Shown in pieces: positions 53,001 through 60,781 of a DNA stretch of 64,000 nt; position 1 is the first letter of the stretch, and every line of letters begins with the position of its first letter. The stretch lies in the IMG/VR virus record IMGVR_UViG_3300038620_000086, positions 1 through 64,000 of that record; one strand, written 5' to 3'. Source of the DNA: a virus. The notes under the pieces are model-generated. The model made no database searches. It saw nothing but the letters and a program-made list of their open reading frames with translations, and had not been told where the DNA came from. The position numbers were made by a program, and so were the translations under genes.

Positions 53001-53806
53001 AGACCTTCCTCTATTTCCTTGTTTCTTTTCTCTAGACACCGGTTCATCTCCTCTTGACGGCGGCGATCCTCTTCAGCCTCTTCTAGTTCTAGCTCTGCCT
53101 TACGCAAAGTCTGTTTTGCCGCCATCTCGTCCAGAGTATTGTGGGTGATTAGTCGAGTTCTCTTATCCAAGAACTTCCCACTTCTGGGATCAAATAAGGA
53201 GTTAGTCCTAGCAACCTGTTCCTTACTCTCTTCAACAAAAGACTCCGCTTCCTCTTTTATTGCCGTTTCTTTTTGCTTTGGAGAGTCAGATACACCGCTA
53301 TCAGAGTTGGAATTGTCAACAACCTTAGGAAGGTCGGTTAAGTCCTTATAGATCTCTTTACCCACCAAAACCAGAGCATCTTCGGCTAAATTGAGCATAT
53401 TAGCACTGGGGTTGGCTGCAAAGTCTGGATGCTGGGTAAGAGCATTCTCCCCTTCAATTGCCTCTGCAACTTCTGGTAGCCTGGCTCCAATGATCTCGTG
53501 AACCGGACCATTGATCAGCACCTGGTTTGTTGCACCAGTGTTCGGAAACTGAAGAGCAACGCGATCGCCGGGCTGGTATCGGGGGACTACCCCTGATCCC
53601 TCTACCCCCATAGATTTAGCAATTTGAAGCGTTGTAGAACCATTAATATTTACTCTTGCGATATAGGTTCTTGTTCGGTCAGAGTAGGGTCCTTCCGAAA
53701 CAATAATACCGACTGCCTGACCGTCTTTTCTAACTCGGTTTATTAATTTATTTTCTCTGCCAGGGAATCCACCCTGCCCTTTATGGATATTGAACGGATC
53801 AGCCAT
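50036..53806 (-). CDS. large baseplate spike/hub protein with OB-like N terminus and Ig-like C terminus (1256 aa)
   Basis: Residues about 20-110 look like the OB-fold domain of spike or hub proteins (DGQAVGIIVSEGPYSDRTR, YQPGDRVALQFPN, NQVLINGPVHEI). Residues 200-280 form a coiled coil (KAELELEEAEEDRRRQEEM). Residues about 280-520 hold four degenerate repeats of roughly 75 aa, each with an LN..LP segment followed by a VGP strand and a Gly turn. Residues 520-600 are a Lys/Pro/Ser linker. From about 885 to 1256 lie Ig-like beta modules ending in a domain shared with the 830-aa fibre and the 272-aa protein. Stop and next start share ATGA. The composition suggests a trimeric spike or hub scaffold. 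Confidence 0.6.
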   Translation of the reverse strand: MADPFNIHKGQGGFPGRENKLINRVRKDGQAVGIIVSEGPYSDRTRTYIARVNINGSTTLQIAKSMGVEGSGVVPRYQPGDRVALQFPNTGATNQVLINGPVHEIIGARLPEVAEAIEGENALTQHPDFAANPSANMLNLAEDALVLVGKEIYKDLTDLPKVVDNSNSDSGVSDSPKQKETAIKEEAESFVEESKEQVARTNSLFDPRSGKFLDKRTRLITHNTLDEMAAKQTLRKAELELEEAEEDRRRQEEMNRCLEKRNKEIEEGLEQLQEKIEQAALEALNEFLPGFMQISAGKNGGISVGPFKYNPNTGKVTVAGEDNLGYVAANAGLSLLNQSLPPYLQLCLTKTGVLEVGDYGRFDIDSILEGEPKFDIGPFSMEKNCQLRPAGPGASEEVCSSTVSINGSVASLANNALDELNQGLPEPLHVGFNNEKNKLSVGPVNVDLGSGNVNLNKGKLASVVNQNSKRFFPSPLNLRVSSDFESVSLGPVTYNSEDKSISVLGETIFIQEGKCKKDKAQSQPALTESPQENKKANDAAKSSLPSRPRLSKFPRSRPGSGEGRGASQSCNGQEILENLFDPDIGRRDRDAFRFDTFLESFLDNLFAQNNGYKQYGSPNVGLEAGIITDGETDYLSQVARDLPPGYEVTSYPTVDIPSSALEDLPPSDLAALLASYGIFYAGQLSQALHDLIRHDSILALMDFLAAVGSGTVETVSYNIKADISGFEPAEIVNTRICCEGLQEWLDLVTPPEEGVSSPLNQSSTNSSPPSSEEVLDYPFSLLDWATEVDPENRGIYQSLKQGAVTDAMTELIYQNTGRNIDALGTEYERLRSAVARATFASPRGHDLQEMISIDDLPQKEMAKRSSQPQQPTEEKAEPLVKNLQIIDPYPGEQTELKTGDEVTFRVLANEPIQTVEIQDSGALFAEEKSVNGTSFFFTSRVNAEGTQSLTYKSARFRFYSANRSQTFTLEDFGIDRLRLNDLTPTFSSVNVTYPNNQEAIKCDQTAGLELQARDYSDIEVSSNGLTIDRNNNLSFDLSPKSNCSNLSKGDFNVSVKLRRAANDSQSEKLIEVSVDQETLEIEAITNNEFKSDPEGVRQPINIKFSEPISNLELDSSLPVGESISIEGEDRNWRHTIEFDIDDPPSDEERTYQVKATNMANEVSTHTVNFKITDYLPYSVTIDTRQTLEFTVPEPIQTAFGGFQLFWIYNKKPLSEVSEFSGAFQYRRIDNETFELSPDFQYQYVYGETTFLVETSQ

Positions 53807-53809
53807 GAT

Positions 53810-55732
53810 TTAAAACGGGGAGACTAATTGAATTTCTGTATAGTAACCTTCTCTACCATCATTCAGCTTATGAACAATCGCTTCCGCGCGATAGATGCTC
53901 TCTGGATCAGCTTTGGTAAGGAAGTCAGAGTCACTATCTCCAGATCTCTCTCCTGTTATTATATCGTTGTTACTATCTGCCTCAGCCAGGTTATTTGCCT
54001 GCTGAGTTCCCTTTTCAAGAAGGTCTGGTATATCTCCGTCTCCACTCGATTGCCCTTGATTCCCCCTTGGAGTTTCCTGCTTTACTTCTTGCTGATCTGA
54101 CATTCTATTCTCTTCGCGCTGGTCATAAAGCTCATTTTGCAGCTTTTTAATGTTTTTGTTGAGGATCTTTTGAGTTTCTAGAAAGCCCTTAATATCGTCC
54201 TCATAGTCTTTCCCACTTTTATCTTGGGTAATGGGAGATCCTCTAATCTGAAGGCATTCTCCTGGACTCCAAGTTGGATCCCCTTGTACAACCATCATAC
54301 CGGAACGGGTGTCCCTAGAGAAGATCTGGGCAAAAGATGCTGCGATCGCAGCAGCCTCCTCTGGCGTGTCGATTAACTCGTCGTCTATTTGCTTATAGTA
54401 TCGAGGGAGATGTCTGCCCTCGTAATAGCTAGGCAAAGCCTCAAAGTTAATTACGACAGAGTTCTTCGGATCCCCTGCTGAAGCGTTAGAAACAATATAG
54501 TTAGTCCGCACTGATAGGGAACTTCGCTCTTCTTTTAAGGTGATAATCTCCTGGCGAAGATCCATCTTTTCATCGCCCTTATCTGTGGCAATGCAATATT
54601 CTGGTCGGTAAAAATAGGTTCGATATAACCGTTCTTTGGCTTCCTCAGCATTTCCATTTACTAAGCCTTCTATTCCTGTTGTATCATTAAGCCGTGGCGT
54701 ATAGTAAAAGCATCCGTTGAAGTGATCCTGAAATAGCTCAGTTGGGTAAACTTCATGCTGAGCCATGTATTTGATGTAGTCGATAGGTGTCTGGTTGGCT
54801 ACGTTGATCCCCACTCCACCAATTGATTCATTAGCCATACTAAATCCAGGACGGGTGACATATATGTGAAACTCTGGGTCTAAGGACGTATTTTTTTGGT
54901 TAGATGAAGATTCACTTTTGAGAAGGGGAGGTTGGTTCGCCTTAGAATTAGATCCTCCGTAGAAAAAGCGAGATATATTGGAAAGGTTGACATTATTTGG
55001 AACGCTAGTGGAGTAGTGATAGTTTGGATCCTCCAGCTTTCTGTCTTCACCTTTTGAAATATCGCTTATCACACCCCTGTATATACCACGGTCAACGTTA
55101 TTTTGATCAGGTATATGACCAATGCCCCTTTGAGCGATCTCTAGAATCACTTCTGAACGAGGGATAATATCCTTTTCCTCCCCGGACATCAGTTCACTTA
55201 CCATTAATCTACCAGGGCTAGCATCCTGAATGGCATTATAACTAACCGTCGTATCCATAAGCCATTTCATGCGATCTCTTCCCTGAAGCGTTAAAGTATG
55301 ACCACCTTGAGGCGAACCGACCCACTCTATAACATCTATAGATCCATAAAAGATCGTATTAGCTCCCTTATCTTCAGGATGATAATTAAATTCGTCAGAA
55401 TACCCAGCTTGTATGAGTATGTCTTGATCTTGCTTTATGGGAGTTCCATCGTCAAGTAAGGGCTTTTCTGGAATGGGGCTCGTGATGTCTGGCTGGTGGC
55501 AAGAAAGGACAATATAAAAGGTGCTAGCATCCCAGAATCGGGTTATCATAATCCTGGCTTTTTGTATCTGCCAAGAAAGGTCTTTCCTATTAGAATTAGA
55601 TGCTAATACAGCAAACTCGCCATTAACACTATCTATTCCATAGAGTATAAAGACAGGAGTATCCCCCTGCCTTTGCTTCATGCTACTATGACCTAAGTCT
55701 TCTGAATAAATATCATACTTACCTTGTAACAT
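53810..55732 (-). CDS. baseplate hub-like protein (640 aa)
   Basis: Likely forms the baseplate hub that connects the tube to the spike (gp27/gpD type). It follows the tube gene and precedes the spike-like gene. N-terminal half: repeated strands (DTPVFILYGIDSVNG; DASTFYIVLSCHQPD; TIFYGSIDVIEWVG; HTLTLQGRDRMKWLMD), consistent with the beta-barrel domains of hub proteins. The middle has a helical segment (TPIDYIKYMAQHEVYP) as in gpD-like domains. Residues about 520-600 are a helical and then Gln/Asn/Ser/Asp-rich linker (KKLQNELYDQREENRMSDQ), before a short beta C terminus. The linker and length exceed classical hubs. Moderately confident. Confidence 0.6.
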   Translation of the reverse strand: MLQGKYDIYSEDLGHSSMKQRQGDTPVFILYGIDSVNGEFAVLASNSNRKDLSWQIQKARIMITRFWDASTFYIVLSCHQPDITSPIPEKPLLDDGTPIKQDQDILIQAGYSDEFNYHPEDKGANTIFYGSIDVIEWVGSPQGGHTLTLQGRDRMKWLMDTTVSYNAIQDASPGRLMVSELMSGEEKDIIPRSEVILEIAQRGIGHIPDQNNVDRGIYRGVISDISKGEDRKLEDPNYHYSTSVPNNVNLSNISRFFYGGSNSKANQPPLLKSESSSNQKNTSLDPEFHIYVTRPGFSMANESIGGVGINVANQTPIDYIKYMAQHEVYPTELFQDHFNGCFYYTPRLNDTTGIEGLVNGNAEEAKERLYRTYFYRPEYCIATDKGDEKMDLRQEIITLKEERSSLSVRTNYIVSNASAGDPKNSVVINFEALPSYYEGRHLPRYYKQIDDELIDTPEEAAAIAASFAQIFSRDTRSGMMVVQGDPTWSPGECLQIRGSPITQDKSGKDYEDDIKGFLETQKILNKNIKKLQNELYDQREENRMSDQQEVKQETPRGNQGQSSGDGDIPDLLEKGTQQANNLAEADSNNDIITGERSGDSDSDFLTKADPESIYRAEAIVHKLNDGREGYYTEIQLVSPF

Positions 55733-55738
55733 ACCCGA

Positions 55739-56359
55739 TTAACCTAACTCGTCTGGGATCTGTGCCGAACCTTCTTCGCCGACGACTGCGTTTTCTTGAA
55801 CAGCTTCTCCTCCAGAAGTAGAAGAGCTAAATTCGGAGGTTTTATCTTCAAAGTAGATTCCTTCAGCCATGCCTTCCCATTGCACTGGTACTATTCCGTT
55901 GTTACTGCCATCGGCTCCAAAACTTAGTACCTCAGTCTTGCAATAGGTAAGCATATAACGTCCTTTGGCTAGCCTGCCCTCTAAATCTCCTTCAAGCTCT
56001 TCTGGATTCATTTCGATGACAAGGGAGAAGCGAGGGTGACGAGAAATCCGATCAGATCTTGTCATTCTTGCTCGGCTGCCATCCTCATTGAGTGAGTAGC
56101 CAAATGTTCGCTCGACTACCCTGGTATCAACCATTCCCCTTTGAAGTGTCCACTCAAAGGTAAGGGTTCCATCGAGCAAGCGAGGGATTCGAGAGTTAAG
56201 CGGGTTATAAGGTCTAGTTGCGTTCCTAACCGATGCCATAAAGGAGACAAAGCGACCAATTAAAGCTAACTCGCCAGTTCCTTGGTCAAGGAGGAACGCA
56301 TCAACATCTTGCGACTGTAAAGGGTCGGCAAGAGCGTTGTTAATTGGAACAAAAGCCAT
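55739..56359 (-). CDS. tail tube protein (206 aa)
   Basis: This is the major protein of the inner tube through which DNA passes. The evidence is position directly after the sheath gene, a size typical of gp19-like tube proteins, a predominantly beta sequence, and probably high expression: the ATG is preceded by a full Shine-Dalgarno (AAAAGGAGGACAAT) in a 12-nt gap. Motifs consistent with a tube fold include the N-terminal QDVDAFLLDQGTGELALIG and a central strand with LDGTLTFEWTLQRG. The Ser/Gly/Glu-rich last 30 residues look disordered. The assignment rests mostly on synteny and size. Confidence 0.8.
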   Translation of the reverse strand: MAFVPINNALADPLQSQDVDAFLLDQGTGELALIGRFVSFMASVRNATRPYNPLNSRIPRLLDGTLTFEWTLQRGMVDTRVVERTFGYSLNEDGSRARMTRSDRISRHPRFSLVIEMNPEELEGDLEGRLAKGRYMLTYCKTEVLSFGADGSNNGIVPVQWEGMAEGIYFEDKTSEFSSSTSGGEAVQENAVVGEEGSAQIPDELG

Positions 56360-56371
56360 ATTGTCCTCCTT

Positions 56372-59300
56372 TTATACTTGGGTTTGCAGGGACAGAGTTC
56401 TTGTCCGTTGTCGTAAGAAGTTAAGGATGATGTGATCTGCCGGAATTGCTGGATCAAGGTCGATTTGTACGTTAAGAATTCCCCGATCAAGGTCTTCTGG
56501 CGGGTTGTTTCTTCGATCAGCAACCGTAGGTCGGAATCCAGTAATCCATCCTTGAGATTTAAGGTATTCCAGCCTAGTATCAACAATTCCCGCTACTCTC
56601 CTCATCAGATCATCTGTTAAAGGCTGTGACCTAACAAAAGCAAGCCTCTGAGAGAGATCCATCATGATCTGGTCGTAGACTCTCACAACGGAGACGTATT
56701 GACCCTCAATGTCAGTTGAAGTAGTCTGACCATTTAGGAATCTAAGGCGCTGCGATGAACGGTCAAAATAGATTCCCTCAATGCCATTGCGAGTTAGAGC
56801 ATCTAGATACTCTTTTTCGGAAGGAATATTAGTTGTTGTTGGACCGTTAATGGCGTCGGATCGACTAAGAGCAGCAGGACTGATATGTGGGGATCTCGAA
56901 TTTACCCATCCTAGGTAAAACCCAATACCTTCTACATTGTTAAACCCGAGCGAAGGGCGACGACCGTATGTAACATAGCCAGCAAGGAGTCGAACCCGCT
57001 CATTATTGAGAGAGCTAGGAACAATTGACTTCACCCTAGAAAGAGGTAACCGTTTGGGAAGCTGAAGAACTGCTTGTCGGTAGCCATTGAAACTATCAGA
57101 ACGATTAGCTTGCTCGATTAACTCTGCAATTACAGGGTTGTCTGTCGTTCCTCGGAATGGATAGTCTGGGGTACTTATAGTAACTAGGTCATAGGACTCT
57201 AGCCTTTTAACCGCTTCGACATAGTCGCTATCGCTGGGTTCGTTACCTTCTGATCCTTCTGATCCACCGGTCAGCTTAACGTCAGTTACAAAGTCAGATC
57301 CGACGGCGAGAGTGCTTACAGAAGGAGTCTCTGATGCCTGGTTGATAGTGTTGACCTGACTTAGAAAGGTTCCTAAGTTAGGACCAGAACGAATTGGGTA
57401 AGAAGACGCCATATCATTCTGTAACTTTTTACCAGCTTGGTAAAACTTAGGAAGATAGTAGGCTCTAACTAGCTTCGAGGGACGAGAACCAGGGTAGATC
57501 CCGTTGCTAGTCGTAAGAGCGTTCTCATTAGAAAGGTTTAGACGCTCAACTAATGGTTCATCTAAATACTCCTCAGCATCACGGTCAACCACGATTAAAT
57601 CGAACAGACCAGCCCGACCATTAATAATGCTAACCTCTATATCAGTCTTTCCAGGGCTAATAGCACGGACTAGAACTAATGGGTCGCCGGACTCTGAATA
57701 AAGAACCGTTTCTGCTCTATCCGGACCTTTTTTAGCCTTATCAAAGGTGAGGTTTTCAGAGTTTACCGTTTGTACTAGAACGTAATCGTTATCTACAGTA
57801 TCCCAATCTTCAGGAATAGTGTCGTCACCAATGTCGGATCCAGGAACAGCATCGTCCGGATAGCCCCAAACTTCATCTCCACTACCATCAGTAGGGGGAT
57901 TTTCTGTATCTTTAGGATTCTCTGATGTGTCAACTAACGACTTGTCACCTGTTAGGGCGACTTTAATAACCATATTGTTAGCGCCGTCTCCAGTAGCCCG
58001 AGTCTCAAACGTAGCGTCTACGAGAGTACGATCTTGGCTAACATCATAGGTTTCCTCTACAGAGAAGTCGGTAAAGATGTCTTGGCTAGACTCTTTAGAG
58101 TTTAGCTGGTCGAACAGTTGATTAATAACCTCTTTATAAGGAGTTCCTGGGGAAAGTGCTTCGACATTGCTGCCCGAGAGGAAAGATTTGCCAACATACA
58201 CCATCGCTTGATCAATCCGAACTGCGAACTTAGAAGGAATATAGGAGTTGCGAATTGACCGATCATAAGTCTCTCCGGACTCGTCCATCATTTTTAACTG
58301 GGCTGGAGTGAATCCGGCATCTCCACCAGAGATCTCACTATCTGGTCTAAACAAAAAGCTAACCAATCTAATTGGCTTTTGTAGACTTAATTGGATTGGT
58401 CTTGACAAGTCATAGTAGATAAAGAAGTTATAGATGTCAACGCCATTCCAAGTATTTGTAGAGGTGTCAAAAATCACAAATCCATCAACTCGGTCAGAGT
58501 TGTAAGAGGGGAACATCCCTGTAATATAAGATCCCTCAGAATCGTCCTTTTTAGGGAAACTAGCTGTTGTCAAATTATCCCAGCTATAAGAGAATACATA
58601 TTTATCTTCTGTGGGGGACTTAATAGATACTTCACTGGAAGCAGCATCAATCCAATCAGCCGATATGTCAATAGTCCCTGTTCCTACAGTAATCTGAATA
58701 GCAAATCGGTATCTTACTTCCTCGATTCCACTAAGCTCGTTAAAGTATTCTTCCGCTGGGGACATAACAGTAGCTTCGCTCTCAAAAGCGCTAGAGCTAC
58801 CGAACTCATCACCATCTAGGGTAAGACTAACCCCAGGATGGATATTCTCAATAGCATCATCATTATTCGTCTCTGCAATCAGAGTAACTCTGTCTCCTTG
58901 TTGAAGATTACCAGCATTGCTAGAACCTAATAGCTTGTTCCCGTTAGGCAATGCAGGGTTATAGATCTGAAGATGGTCTAGAGATCCCACATCAACTGCC
59001 GAACTACTTCCTTGAAGGAACAGTTCAGACCGAAGATTGAGGGTTCCTTGTCCCTCTAAATGAGTCTCAAAATTCTCCGAACCAAACGGTGCAGAACCAC
59101 TACGGTCGCTATTTAAGTCCTCCTTTCTAACGGAGATATTAGAGGTACTCGGAGTAAGTTTAGCAACATTGGAGACATATTCAGTAAGAAGAGTGATACC
59201 TTGAGTAGCTACATCTCCAGTTGCATCAACATACGACTGCTGAGGAGTTCCTGCCGTTACAAGGCGAAATCCAACATTTGCTGGAGTGTCACTAGCAATA

Positions 59301-59548
59301 GCTCTAGAAACTACAAAGTCTCCTAAACCATTGTCTAAAGCAGCTCGAATGGCTACTGCACTAGCTTTGTCGTCATCGCCAAAGAAGTTGGCTAAATCGC
59401 TGGCACTTCTAACCCTGGCAACAGGGGGACCTTTTCTAAATTTTCCAGCTATTCCGGTTCCAGTCCTCCAGGGTTTCTGGGGACGGGTTGCCGTTGTAGT
59501 TGTTTCAGTTGTCGTAACTGATGGAAAGGCGTTGCGTTGTCTTTGCAT
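56372..59548 (-). CDS. contractile tail sheath protein (1058 aa)
   Basis: The protein forms the contractile outer sheath of the tail. The N terminus after a Thr-rich lead has the typical sheath opening: an aromatic/Gly segment (GTGIAGKFRKGPPVARVRS), then a 'vtS..dl...FG' block (SASDLANFFGDDD) and a strand with VVSRAIA. The C terminus, roughly residues 880-1058, is the conserved sheath domain (YVSVVRVYDQIMMDLSQRL; LEYLKSQGWITGF; ILNVQIDLDPAIPADHI). At 1058 residues it is much longer than the 400-700 aa usual for sheath proteins; residues about 120-620 appear to be inserted beta domains likely exposed on the tail surface. An AG-rich ribosome site (AAAAAGGAGAGAGGG) lies in the 34-nt gap upstream. 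The tube gene follows at once, as expected. Confidence 0.9.
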   Translation of the reverse strand: MQRQRNAFPSVTTTETTTTATRPQKPWRTGTGIAGKFRKGPPVARVRSASDLANFFGDDDKASAVAIRAALDNGLGDFVVSRAIASDTPANVGFRLVTAGTPQQSYVDATGDVATQGITLLTEYVSNVAKLTPSTSNISVRKEDLNSDRSGSAPFGSENFETHLEGQGTLNLRSELFLQGSSSAVDVGSLDHLQIYNPALPNGNKLLGSSNAGNLQQGDRVTLIAETNNDDAIENIHPGVSLTLDGDEFGSSSAFESEATVMSPAEEYFNELSGIEEVRYRFAIQITVGTGTIDISADWIDAASSEVSIKSPTEDKYVFSYSWDNLTTASFPKKDDSEGSYITGMFPSYNSDRVDGFVIFDTSTNTWNGVDIYNFFIYYDLSRPIQLSLQKPIRLVSFLFRPDSEISGGDAGFTPAQLKMMDESGETYDRSIRNSYIPSKFAVRIDQAMVYVGKSFLSGSNVEALSPGTPYKEVINQLFDQLNSKESSQDIFTDFSVEETYDVSQDRTLVDATFETRATGDGANNMVIKVALTGDKSLVDTSENPKDTENPPTDGSGDEVWGYPDDAVPGSDIGDDTIPEDWDTVDNDYVLVQTVNSENLTFDKAKKGPDRAETVLYSESGDPLVLVRAISPGKTDIEVSIINGRAGLFDLIVVDRDAEEYLDEPLVERLNLSNENALTTSNGIYPGSRPSKLVRAYYLPKFYQAGKKLQNDMASSYPIRSGPNLGTFLSQVNTINQASETPSVSTLAVGSDFVTDVKLTGGSEGSEGNEPSDSDYVEAVKRLESYDLVTISTPDYPFRGTTDNPVIAELIEQANRSDSFNGYRQAVLQLPKRLPLSRVKSIVPSSLNNERVRLLAGYVTYGRRPSLGFNNVEGIGFYLGWVNSRSPHISPAALSRSDAINGPTTTNIPSEKEYLDALTRNGIEGIYFDRSSQRLRFLNGQTTSTDIEGQYVSVVRVYDQIMMDLSQRLAFVRSQPLTDDLMRRVAGIVDTRLEYLKSQGWITGFRPTVADRRNNPPEDLDRGILNVQIDLDPAIPADHIILNFLRQRTRTLSLQTQV

Positions 59549-59582
59549 AAAGCTTATTCCCTCTCTCCTTTTTCTTTTTTAT

Positions 59583-60779
59583 CTATTTGTCGTTGTTGTC
59601 GTGAGTCAAATTTAATTCCGCAATAGACTTTCCCTTAACAACAATGGGATCGACTATCCGTTCTTGGTTAGGAAAGTAGTCAATGTTATAAGGTGAGTAA
59701 TGAGTGTTATCTACTCTTATGTTGGTTATCCCCGAAACTTTTGAAGTAGATGGTGAGTATGGGGTTGTTGGATCCTCATCTAGGGTTGGTTCTGGTTTAG
59801 ATTGTGGTTCCGACCCTAAATAAAGGTTAGGGTCAAATGAAGGAAGTGGATAAGATTTGTCGAACGGTTCGTCAAATCGATTAGGATTAGAAACATCTGA
59901 CCAGTTACCCGGTAGCATGGAGAGAGAATTAAGATGATCCTTAAACTCAGTTGCTACGGTAGAAATCTTGTAGGGATTTGTCTCTTGAGACTGGTTAACC
60001 TCTTCTGCCCAACCTGGAGCGAGATAATTTGGATCCTTAGCATGGACTGTCTCGTAGACACTTATAGAAAGGGTTATATAACTCGTATGGAAGACAATGT
60101 TCTGAGAGTTTTTAAGCCAACTTGAGGAAGGGTAGTCTACTGCTTCTACATTGATTTGCTTAATTCCGAAAGGCTTTAAGGTTCCAATTTCTCTTAGAAC
60201 TGATCGAACTAGATAAGTATAATCTCGAATAACTTCCTCTCCAGGAGAAATTGTTAGATCTAGAGTTTCTGTTCCAAATTCCCATTTATCTGATACTTTG
60301 TCCTTGCCATCGATTGGCGTTGAAAAACTCTCGCCGTAGGTGTTAAACAGGTCTGAAAGGCTGTCAATGTCTTTTTTCCCATAGGTAACAGACTGAGAGA
60401 CGTTGAAGTTAGGATCTCGGTAATAGATTTGAACAACGAACCGGAGTTCTCCTCGATCAAAGTAAGAAAAATTATCAGGTCTTCCTAGCGTGTGTTGTTG
60501 GTACCCAGCGAACTGAGATCCACTGCTACTAGAAGGATTGTCGCCGCTAGAATCGTAGCTACTGAACATTGGGTAAACAGCGATCGTTAAACCAGGATCA
60601 ATAAGTTCTAACCCGCCAAATGTCCGAAGCTTGGATACAAATACCTGTTGGGGAGACTGACCTTCTCGTAGAACTGGATAGAAAACGGGCGGGTTTTTTA
60701 TTGCCGGGTGGAGACCAATAGCACCAACTAGCCCGAGGATAATTTGTCTATCTGTTGCGCCTCTTACTGTTTTCGCCAT
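59583..60779 (-). CDS. putative tail terminator/completion protein (398 aa)
   Basis: The gene lies immediately upstream of the tail sheath gene, a place often occupied by the tail terminator or tail-completion gene in myophages. N-terminal residues 1-60 are helical then beta (RQIILGLVGAIGLHPAIKN). Residues 100-260 look alpha/beta, with a regular run of hydrophobic strands (GELRFVVQIYYRD; ITLSISVYETV). The last 110 residues are Pro/Ser/Asp-rich and probably extended. The functional call rests on gene order alone. A near-palindromic 17-mer (59858-59874) lies in its coding sequence. Confidence 0.5.
   Translation of the reverse strand: MAKTVRGATDRQIILGLVGAIGLHPAIKNPPVFYPVLREGQSPQQVFVSKLRTFGGLELIDPGLTIAVYPMFSSYDSSGDNPSSSSGSQFAGYQQHTLGRPDNFSYFDRGELRFVVQIYYRDPNFNVSQSVTYGKKDIDSLSDLFNTYGESFSTPIDGKDKVSDKWEFGTETLDLTISPGEEVIRDYTYLVRSVLREIGTLKPFGIKQINVEAVDYPSSSWLKNSQNIVFHTSYITLSISVYETVHAKDPNYLAPGWAEEVNQSQETNPYKISTVATEFKDHLNSLSMLPGNWSDVSNPNRFDEPFDKSYPLPSFDPNLYLGSEPQSKPEPTLDEDPTTPYSPSTSKVSGITNIRVDNTHYSPYNIDYFPNQERIVDPIVVKGKSIAELNLTHDNNDK
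59858..59874. repeat. palindromic 17-mer, variant copy
   Basis: TGTCGAACGGTTCGTCA, a 16/17 match to the 17-base palindrome found exactly at 16669-16685 and 41177-41193. Here it lies within coding sequence and reads through as Asp-Glu-Pro-Phe-Asp. Confidence 0.6.
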
Positions 60780-60781
60780 AG

